NCBI GenBank assembly: GCA_000961845.1
Contig: LADZ01000007.1
Coordinates: 1-37,606 of the forward strand
Reading direction: 5' to 3'
DNA from: Flavobacteriales bacterium BRH_c54
GTDB lineage: Bacteria; Bacteroidota; Bacteroidia; Flavobacteriales_E; Vicingaceae
Length of the DNA: 37,606 bases
In this document: positions 32,265 through 37,606 of the stretch, in pieces
How positions within the stretch are numbered: position 1 is the stretch's first letter
How the letters are laid out: each line of letters opens with the position of its first letter
Program-made: the position numbers and the translations under genes
Notes under the pieces: model-generated
What the model was told of the DNA's origin: nothing
The model's database searches: none
Seen by the model: only the letters and a program-made list of their open reading frames with translations

Positions 32265-33291
32265 GCTCTAATATCTTTTTATTTATTGCTTTAATTAACC
32301 CGGGACCTTCATAAATAAATCCGGTATAAATCTGAACTAAATCTGCTCCGGCTTCTATTTTTTCTATAGCATCAGCTGCAGAATGTATTCCTCCCACACC
32401 AATAATAGGAAACGCTTTGTTAGATTTTTCAGCTAAGTAGCGAATTACTTCTGTAGAGCGTTCTTTTAATGCTTTTCCGCTTAAACCACCATTGGCAATG
32501 GCTTCAATTTCTTTTGGAGAAGTTGTTAAGTTTTCTCTGGAAGTAGTAGTGTTGGTAGCTATAATACCATCAATTTTGGTTTGGGCTACTATCTCAATTA
32601 CTTCATCTAGTTGAGAGTTGTTTAAATCGGGAGCAATTTTTAATAAAATGGGTTTAGGTTTTGCTTTGGTCTGGTTGATTTTTTTAAGCTCGCCCAATAA
32701 GTTCAATAGGAAAGGGGTGTCTTGCAATTTGGTTAAATCTTTTACATTCGGACAGCTTACATTCACCACAAAATAATCTACGTAATCGTGTAAGGTGTTG
32801 AAATTAAATAAGTAATCATCCAACGCATCATCGTTGGATGTGGCTGTGTTTTTCCCGATGTTGCCACCAATAACGATGTCAGTTTTTCTGTTTTTTAATC
32901 GTTTAATAGCATCTTCTGCTCCTAGGTTGTTAAATCCCATTCGGTTGATTAGCCCTTCATCTTCCGTAATTCTAAATAAGCGAGGTTTGGGGTTACCAAT
33001 TTGACCTTTTGGGGTAAGTGTACCAATTTCTATAAAACCAAAGCCTAAATTAGCCAGTTCGTTAAACCAGCGAGCATCTTTATCGAATCCTGCGGCTAAG
33101 CCTACAGGGTTTTTAAATGTTAATCCGAATAAATGACGTTCTAGTTTTTTGTTTTTCACTTCAAAAAGTGCTCTTAATAGAGCTGCACCTCCGGGAATGT
33201 TGGAAAAAAAAGTTAAACAACCTGTAGCAAAATAATGTGCTTTTTCGGGCGACATTAAGAACAGTAGGGGTTTTATAAGGAAGTGATACAT
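32257..33291 (-). CDS. pyrD: Dihydroorotate dehydrogenase, quinone-dependent (class 2)
   Basis: A 344-residue FMN enzyme of de novo pyrimidine synthesis. The N-terminal helices ([18 protein letters not shown]) that dock to the membrane are typical of class 2. They are followed by [49 protein letters not shown], and [12 protein letters not shown] with the catalytic Ser of class 2 enzymes. The end has [29 protein letters not shown] and [11 protein letters not shown] for FMN phosphate binding. It oxidises dihydroorotate and passes electrons to quinone at the inner membrane. A TAnnTTTG box lies 15-22 bp upstream of the ATG. Confidence 0.96.
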   Translation of the reverse strand: MYHFLIKPLLFLMSPEKAHYFATGCLTFFSNIPGGAALLRALFEVKNKKLERHLFGLTFKNPVGLAAGFDKDARWFNELANLGFGFIEIGTLTPKGQIGNPKPRLFRITEDEGLINRMGFNNLGAEDAIKRLKNRKTDIVIGGNIGKNTATSNDDALDDYLFNFNTLHDYVDYFVVNVSCPNVKDLTKLQDTPFLLNLLGELKKINQTKAKPKPILLKIAPDLNNSQLDEVIEIVAQTKIDGIIATNTTTSRENLTTSPKEIEAIANGGLSGKALKERSTEVIRYLAEKSNKAFPIIGVGGIHSAADAIEKIEAGADLVQIYTGFIYEGPGLIKAINKKILEHG

Positions 33292-33305
33292 GTAGTTGTT
33301 TTTTG

Positions 33306-33313
33306 CAAAGATA
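33306..33313 (-). promoter_or_regulatory. Bacteroidota -7 box of pyrD
   Basis: Reverse strand TATCTTTG is an exact TAnnTTTG match with 14 bp between it and the ATG at 33291. A TTTG lies 16 bp further upstream, shorter than the usual 19-21 bp spacing. Confidence 0.42.
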
Positions 33314-33413
33314 CGAAAGCATTTGTTTCCAAAATAATTTTATTGAGTACTACAATATTTAAAAAAATGTATCGTTAAGTGTGTAAATTAAAACCTAAAA
33401 CATTTTATTGCCT

Positions 33414-33614
33414 ATGAATCAAATTACTATTTTTAATTATTTAGCATTATCAAAAGAAGAAGAGCAACTAAAATCGCTTTTGTTTAACGATAAAAAAACA
33501 ACCAAAAGAAATACGCCCAAACAATCTACTATCAACAATATTTTGAATTATTCAAAAGCATTAAGCGTTAGAGATTCAGAGCATTTAGAAACCGTTTCTT
33601 TTGTGCTAAATTAA
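33414..33614 (+). CDS. Small conserved-looking protein of unknown function
   Basis: A 66-residue protein, largely charged and helical, ending NNILNYSKALSVRDSEHLE and TVSFVLN. I recall many unnamed small Bacteroidota proteins with a similar ending (I-L-N-Y-S-K-A-L-x-V ... L-N), but no function is known to me. The ATG at 33414 is preferred over a TTG two codons upstream. A strong terminator follows 22 bp past the stop codon, which supports the gene being real. Confidence 0.6.
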   Translation: MNQITIFNYLALSKEEEQLKSLLFNDKKTTKRNTPKQSTINNILNYSKALSVRDSEHLETVSFVLN

Positions 33615-33635
33615 TTAGCCGGAAAACATTATGAT

Positions 33636-33670
33636 AAGCGTGTTGAGATTTTCTTAACACGCTTTTTTTC
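33636..33670 (+). terminator. Terminator after the small protein gene
   Basis: A 9-bp GC-containing stem (33636-33644 and 33656-33664) extended by weaker pairs, then a run of seven T at 33663-33669. It sits between two convergent genes and may serve both. Confidence 0.88.
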
Positions 33671-33698
33671 TTTTAGAGTGCCTATCTTCTCACGGACT

Positions 33699-34853
33699 TT
33701 ATTCCGTTTTTAATAGTTTATAGGTTTTAACATTATTATCAATTTCAACTTTCATTAAAACTAATCCATTCGACAAAGAACTTATATCAATTTCTGTTTG
33801 GTTAATTGTACTTAATATTTCTTTTCCTTGTAGGTTGAAAAATGATACCTGAATGTTTTTCCAACCTTTATATGGTTGAATTTTGATTAGTTTATTTGAT
33901 GGATTTGGAAACACTTTTATTAAATCGTCTTCAACAACTTCATTTGAAATGGATAAAGGATTACAATCTAACGAGAATTGCTGAAAAAATGGCCACATAA
34001 GGTCAGTAGCATTAATATAATTAGAAACAGGATCTCCACCCGGTGATTGATTACCTCCCGGCCATGAATGACCACCATCTTGGGTTATATATTGTTGTAT
34101 TTCAGCATTACAGTTACAATTGTTCCAATTTATATGTGTGTATTGCGAATTGTCAATAATGGTATCGTTTAATATTAAACATCCGTTCATACTAGCCCAA
34201 GCATTTAGCACAGAGTCTTGTGGCGGACTATAATGATTTGAAAAACCACTACCAACCCCTCCGTTGTATGGAATATTGGTATCTAGGTAGGAATGAAAAC
34301 TAATAATGGGCATTGGTCTTTGTGGATTACAACTTGTCATAGTCATTGAAGCTGCTACGGGGGCAATAGCCGCTATTCTTTCCGATAATTCACAAGCAAG
34401 CCTATAAGACATAAAACCTCCGTTTGACATACCTGTAGCATATACCTTATTGGTGTCAATGGCATAGTTGTTCATTAATGTATCTAATAAAGCATTTATA
34501 AAACCTACATCATCTACATTTGAGTTACTAGCATAACCACAGCACCAACCTGCATTCCATGTACGGATGCCCAAAGGACTTTTTACACCTTCGGGATAAA
34601 CCACTATAAATCCTTCGTTGTCCGATTTAACACTCAGTTGAGATTGATTTTCCAATTGTGGTCCCGACCCAAATCCTCCGTGCATAGCAATAACTAACGG
34701 TAAATTTGTATTTCCCGTGTATCCTGTTGGTAAATGAACCAGAAAAGTTCTATCATTTCCACCATAAGGAATGCTATCGTATTGAGAATATGAGGATAAT
34801 GCTAAAAGTAGAAATGTACTTGTCAGAATTAATCTTAGCGTCTTTTTATGCAT
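33699..34853 (-). CDS. Secreted CE1/PHB-depolymerase-type esterase with T9SS type A signal
   Basis: A 384-residue secreted alpha/beta hydrolase. Signal peptide 1-23. The catalytic domain has the oxyanion region VIAMHGGFG (55-63), the nucleophile Ser143 in ATGMSNGGFMS, the acid Asp191 in FHSYLDTNIPY, and His262 in DGGHSWPGG. WNAGWCCGYA is a Cys-rich loop typical of the LpqC/feruloyl-esterase-like group. From about residue 312, KVFPNPSNKLIKI and LSNGLVLMKVEIDN followed by TYKLLKTE form the type A sorting domain recognised by type IX secretion. It should be released or anchored at the cell surface and hydrolyse an ester of a polymer (polyhydroxyalkanoate or feruloylated/acetylated polysaccharide). 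The substrate is not readable. Confidence 0.9.
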   Translation of the reverse strand: MHKKTLRLILTSTFLLLALSSYSQYDSIPYGGNDRTFLVHLPTGYTGNTNLPLVIAMHGGFGSGPQLENQSQLSVKSDNEGFIVVYPEGVKSPLGIRTWNAGWCCGYASNSNVDDVGFINALLDTLMNNYAIDTNKVYATGMSNGGFMSYRLACELSERIAAIAPVAASMTMTSCNPQRPMPIISFHSYLDTNIPYNGGVGSGFSNHYSPPQDSVLNAWASMNGCLILNDTIIDNSQYTHINWNNCNCNAEIQQYITQDGGHSWPGGNQSPGGDPVSNYINATDLMWPFFQQFSLDCNPLSISNEVVEDDLIKVFPNPSNKLIKIQPYKGWKNIQVSFFNLQGKEILSTINQTEIDISSLSNGLVLMKVEIDNNVKTYKLLKTE

Positions 34854-34992
34854 TGTACTACTATTTTTTTGTGTTCTTTATTAAGCTTGTTAGCAACTTA
34901 TTATTTCTTCAAATGTATTGTTTTTCAAAAGAATATCCAAAGGAGCTTCTGTTTTTGTTGATGAAAAATATTATCCATCTTTTAAATCTAGT

Positions 34993-35221
34993 TGTCATAT
35001 TGAGCAAAATTTTTCATCCGCCTGAAGCGGGTAGAAAAATGCTGTCGACCGCAAAGCCGCAACAATTCATTAATTTAAAATAAAAGAGTTATTGTTAAAT
35101 ATCTTCTTATTTATAGACTTCTATATTTCATTTTGATATGGAATTTCCTAATTAACAAGATCCTACACTTCATTTTACAGCGCTTCGTTCCTCAGCTGGT
35201 AAAATATTGTTCAGGATGACA
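34993..35221. repeat. MITE-like element with terminal inverted repeats
   Basis: The 408-bp gap 34854-35261 contains no gene. Within it, TGTCATATTGAGC at 34993-35005 and the reverse complement of 35209-35221 (TGTCATCCTGAAC) agree at 10 of 13 positions. Near the left end, a hairpin (about 35007-35040, ATCCGC/GCGGGT arms) lies inside. The right part carries the GAAGCG- and GGATC-type words often seen in dispersed intergenic repeats starting TGTCATCCTGA. It looks like an old non-autonomous repeat; copies elsewhere cannot be seen from this window. Confidence 0.5.
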
Positions 35222-35261
35222 TATGAGGTGGAAAGGTGTAGGGGAGTTAATCTAAAATAGT

Positions 35262-35723
35262 TTAGATTACAGCTAAAATAGTATATTCATTTCCATTTAA
35301 AGAAAAGCTTTCTTTTTCTTTTTTGGTGAGCAATAACTTACCGATAGGAGAGGCAGGAGAAATAGCAAAAAATACTTCGTTTGTTATGGCAACTTTTCCA
35401 ATGCTTGCGGCTATGTAAAAGTTGCCTTTGTTGGTATAAATCACACTTCCTAATACTACTGTGTTGTTGGTTATAGTGGGGTTGATTTGAGTTAAATTTT
35501 GTTTGATGTTGAGTGCTTCACTCAGTTGGGCAGTTAGTTTTTCCGTTTCTAATTGAGCCATGGCTCTACCGGTTTCATGTTTATCTCCCGCACTGCTTTT
35601 GGTTTCGTTATTCGCTGCTTGTTGGGCTTCTTTTAAAATGTGTTGTAAGGATACAATTCTATCTTCTGCAAGCGTTAAGCAGCGTTGGTGTAATGCTTTT
35701 TTTATGGAAGGTAGGTCTTGCAT
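35262..35723 (-). CDS. GreA/GreB-like protein
   Basis: A 153-residue protein. The N-terminal half is a helical hairpin (about 10-75: RCLTLAEDRIVSLQHILKE, NETKSSAGDKHETGRAMAQL). The C-terminal half (about 88-153) fits the Gre C-terminal FKBP-like domain: VVLGSVIYTNKGNFYI, FFAISPASPIGKLLLTKKEK and GNEYTILAVI, matching the family's S-P-x-G-x-x-L-x-x-K/R. Canonical GreA has acidic residues at the coiled-coil tip that rescue stalled RNA polymerase; here the hairpin tip reads AANNETKSSAGDKHE, so an equivalent acidic pair is not certain. I recall similar Flavobacteria proteins being mislabelled as 3-oxoacyl-ACP synthase, which this is not. It may bind RNA polymerase. Confidence 0.7.
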   Translation of the reverse strand: MQDLPSIKKALHQRCLTLAEDRIVSLQHILKEAQQAANNETKSSAGDKHETGRAMAQLETEKLTAQLSEALNIKQNLTQINPTITNNTVVLGSVIYTNKGNFYIAASIGKVAITNEVFFAISPASPIGKLLLTKKEKESFSLNGNEYTILAVI

Positions 35724-35794
35724 ATTTTTATTGGAATTTAGTTGCTATTGTTATGGCTTTGGAGAAATGATAGAGATTGACTTTGAATGTAAAG

Positions 35795-36292
35795 TTATTT
35801 TTTATTAAAAATAGGTAAAGTAACAATTAGTTTTATATTGCTTTCGTATTTATTCAGATTAATAATGTTTTTTTGACTAGTAGAATAAGGATTATCAAAA
35901 GCAGTTAAATCAATAGAGTAAGATATCCAAGCATATTTATAGCCAAGCCGAAACATTGGACCTAAATCTAGTCGATGAATTTTATTAAGAAACAAATGTC
36001 TTAGATTAATTCCGATATTGAAATATTTAGTGCCAAATAAAGCTGAACAGCCTAACACATTAATTTTTTCAATATCAGTATTATTAATAAATCTTTCAAA
36101 ATAAACAACTGATTTTATAAATGTGTCAGCTTTCTTTATTTTCCATGAATTTGGTTTATTTATAGAAACCCCAAGAGAAATTGATTTATAATTATAAAAC
36201 TGAAAAGCACCTTCTAAATTTATGGTATATTGAGTTTGTGAAAATCCAGTAAGTCCAAAAAATAATAATATTATTGTGAAGTACTTTTTCAT
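35795..36292 (-). CDS. Small exported barrel-like protein
   Basis: A 165-residue protein with a signal peptide (1-18, cut after TGFSQ or so). Alternating strands follow: YTINLEGAFQFYNY, SISLGVSINK, FNIGINLRHLFL and LDLGPMFRLGYKYAWISYSI, and it ends VTLPIFNKK. No known family is recognised. It lies 12 bp downstream of a lipoprotein gene and is probably co-transcribed with it. Its function is unknown. Confidence 0.6.
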   Translation of the reverse strand: MKKYFTIILLFFGLTGFSQTQYTINLEGAFQFYNYKSISLGVSINKPNSWKIKKADTFIKSVVYFERFINNTDIEKINVLGCSALFGTKYFNIGINLRHLFLNKIHRLDLGPMFRLGYKYAWISYSIDLTAFDNPYSTSQKNIINLNKYESNIKLIVTLPIFNKK

Positions 36293-36304
36293 TAGTGAGG
36301 GTAA

Positions 36305-36736
36305 CTACTTTTGTTTTTCAGTTTCAGTTGTTGGAAGAAGCTCAATTTCTTTATTATTTAATTGTTCTATCGGCATTACTACAAGACTTCCATCCGGTTC
36401 TTCCCAATAGACGTTTTTCTTTTTGATAATTTCAATCTCATTTGCTTTAAATATTTCTTGAAATTGAATTTTCCCTCTAAGGTTGCCGGAGCTTGTAGTT
36501 ACCGGTAAATAGTAAATTAAAGTGTCAGCATTAATTTTTGATTCGCACATCATGAAAAAAGCAAATGTATCATCCGGATAAACGAATCGTAAAAAATACC
36601 TGTCTTTATAAGAGACAATCTTGGGTGATTCTTTAAAGTACGTTTTATCATTATATGATGAAATACTTTTCGTTGATACACATCCCGTAACAGTTACCAG
36701 TACAATTATGAGGCAAAATATGTTTTTCAAAATCAT
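36305..36736 (-). CDS. Small lipoprotein
   Basis: A 143-residue protein with a lipoprotein signal (MILKNIFCLIIVLVTVTGCV, lipobox V-T-G-C, Cys19). The mature part (YFKESPKIVSYKDRYFLRFV, DTLIYYLPVTTSSGNLRGKI) shows no recognised domain. The frame stays open upstream to 36820, but that extension reads through a REP palindrome (36754-36781) and its residues do not look like protein, so I choose the ATG at 36736. It is followed 12 bp later by the barrel-like gene. Confidence 0.65.
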   Translation of the reverse strand: MILKNIFCLIIVLVTVTGCVSTKSISSYNDKTYFKESPKIVSYKDRYFLRFVYPDDTFAFFMMCESKINADTLIYYLPVTTSSGNLRGKIQFQEIFKANEIEIIKKKNVYWEEPDGSLVVMPIEQLNNKEIELLPTTETEKQK

Positions 36737-36753
36737 TGTAGTTATAAACCTCT

Positions 36754-36781
36754 CCGCTGCCGCAAGCGTCCACGCTTGTGG
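36754..36781 (-). repeat. REP palindrome, inverted copy 1
   Basis: This is the reverse complement of the 28-bp core found at 37398-37425 and 37574-37601. The core has the arms C-C-x-CAAGCGT and ACGCTTG-x-GG around a 2-nt loop, followed by a GCAGCGG tail. It lies in the 27 bp between the transposase stop codon and the lipoprotein leader, in opposite orientation to the other two copies. Confidence 0.85.
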
Positions 36782-36807
36782 TGTATTTGCCATGCCATTC
36801 ATTTTTC

Positions 36808-37353
36808 TTAAACCAAACATAAATTTACCAATCCTTTTTCATCACAAAAATCTTTTGCACTACTATATTTCCAATCTTGAGGTTTCTCAACAAAACCTGC
36901 TACTACAGGATTGTTATGTACGTAATCAATTTTTTGGTCAATTACAGCGTTACTCCATAATTCTATTGGTTTATTATGTTGTTGCCAAAACTGATTAATG
37001 GTGTTATTTGAGTTATTTAATGCTGCTTTTTTAAAAGCATTCAACATCCATTCTTTTTTGCTTTCTTGTGGATGATTGGTAATTAATGAAATTAATTCTT
37101 TTGAGGTATATGTTTTGAAATCTCGTATTAGTTCTTCTGGTTTTAATTGTAAAGACTTAAATATTAGATGAACATGGCTTGTCATTAAACACCAAGCATA
37201 AATTTCCATTCCTTTATTAGCTACGCAATAGTTTAAATTCTTTACAATGCTGTCTGAATATTCATCTCTTACAAATACATCTATCCAAAATACTGTTGCA
37301 AAGCTTACAAAGTAAAGTCCTTTTGGATTATGGAATTTGTAGTTCCTACTCAT
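36808..37353 (-). CDS. REP-associated tyrosine transposase (RAYT, Y1 family)
   Basis: A 181-residue HUH endonuclease of the IS200-like Y1 family. The metal-binding H-x-H is His60 and His62 in MTSHVHLIF, the nucleophile Tyr144 is in KIDYVHNNPV, and the typical W-K-Y-S-S follows (161-165). The start NPKGLYFVSFATVFWIDVF is also typical of chromosomal RAYTs. RAYTs cut and move REP palindromes and are usually single-copy domesticated genes. REP copies lie on both sides here: one inverted copy downstream and two direct copies upstream, one of them directly before the start codon. No IS ends are seen, which supports RAYT over a mobile IS200. The protein seems intact. Confidence 0.9.
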   Translation of the reverse strand: MSRNYKFHNPKGLYFVSFATVFWIDVFVRDEYSDSIVKNLNYCVANKGMEIYAWCLMTSHVHLIFKSLQLKPEELIRDFKTYTSKELISLITNHPQESKKEWMLNAFKKAALNNSNNTINQFWQQHNKPIELWSNAVIDQKIDYVHNNPVVAGFVEKPQDWKYSSAKDFCDEKGLVNLCLV

Positions 37354-37425
37354 AAAAACAAATGTAGTAATTTATTATTTATCACTTTACCATTTTACCA
37401 CAAGCGTGGACGCTTGCGGCAGCGG
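37354..37425 (+). repeat. REP unit, copy 2 with AT-rich leader
   Basis: The AT-rich leader (AAAAACAAATGTAGTAAT then TTATTTATCACTTTACCA) is followed by the 28-bp REP core at 37398-37425. Compared with copy 3 it has a small duplication (ATTTTACC) before the core and one extra T in the leader. It abuts the transposase start codon. Confidence 0.85.
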
Positions 37426-37539
37426 GGGATTTGTAATTCGTGTTCGCAATCCAGTACCCATTTAGTAGAACTTCATTCAATCGATTTGCGAGATATTTAT
37501 TTCTTTCCATTCTGGGTGCTTATATTTGGTATAATTTAC

Positions 37540-37601
37540 AAAAACAAATGTAGTAATATTATTTATCACTTTACCACAAGCGTGGACGCTTGCGGCAGCG
37601 G
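37540..37601 (+). repeat. REP unit, copy 3 at window end
   Basis: A direct copy of the unit at 37354-37425 (186 bp apart), with the core at 37574-37601, followed by more G to the last base. The 37426-37539 segment between the copies holds no gene and nothing else I recognise. Confidence 0.85.
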
Positions 37602-37606
37602 GGGGG

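Noticed and set aside
34706-35083. Forward frame running from the esterase start into the MITE-like region.
   Set aside because: It is antisense to the signal peptide of the esterase and continues through repeat DNA; composition is not protein-like.
36737-36820. Upstream extension of the lipoprotein frame to an ATG at 36820.
   Set aside because: It translates the REP palindrome and overlaps the transposase gene; the ATG at 36736 directly precedes a proper lipoprotein signal.

Overview
The window looks like chromosomal DNA of a Bacteroidota bacterium, most likely a Flavobacteriales-type marine or gliding relative. It is very AT-rich. It encodes a PorP/SprF-family protein and two secreted proteins with type IX secretion C-terminal signals (one type B, one type A). 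Several single genes are preceded by the Bacteroidota -7 box TAnnTTTG. The genus cannot be told from this sequence.

Layout. 1-1390: the cut start of an MFS transporter, divergent recX, and a DUF7935-type membrane protein. 1393-9914: envelope block, with a PorP/SprF protein and its large PKD-repeat type B cargo, an OmpA/PD40 protein, an orphan polysaccharide flippase and a barrel-like protein. 10012-18950: housekeeping and metabolism (NhaA, HolA overlapping AMP nucleosidase, an RluA enzyme, an MscS channel, a small barrel, then a ThDP enzyme/aldehyde dehydrogenase pair). 19229-21146: a secreted operon (barrel-like protein, DUF4382 lipoprotein, zinc metalloprotease lipoprotein). 21472-28803: a dense signalling cluster with four stand-alone receivers, an NtrC-type sigma-54 activator, a membrane hybrid histidine kinase with REC and HPt, and a membrane coiled-coil protein. 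29068-33614: TPR/PD40 lipid-envelope-type protein, a second RluA enzyme, HMG-CoA lyase, PyrD and a small conserved protein. 33699-37606: a secreted CE1-type esterase, a MITE-like repeat, a GreA-like protein, two small envelope proteins, and a REP-associated transposase (RAYT) flanked by inverted REP palindromes. The window ends inside a REP copy.

Most interesting signal. The palindrome TTTTCA-N3-TGAAAA occurs as a tandem pair, centres 20 bp apart, at three intergenic places: 21261-21295, 23627-23661 and 28947-28981. All three lie in or beside the signalling cluster. At the first two, a sigma-54-like -24/-12 element sits downstream with the same 94.5-bp distance from the distal palindrome centre to the -24 GG, about 47 bp before the start codon. 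A similar -24/-12 element precedes the first gene of the signalling operon. I infer that these are enhancers for the NtrC-type regulator at 24112-25467. The proposed circuit autoregulates the kinase/regulator operon and controls a receiver/coiled-coil operon and the barrel/DUF4382/metalloprotease operon. The -12 elements lack the consensus C, so the sigma-54 part is less certain than the palindromes themselves.

No rRNA, tRNA or CRISPR array was seen. Four strong hairpin terminators were found.
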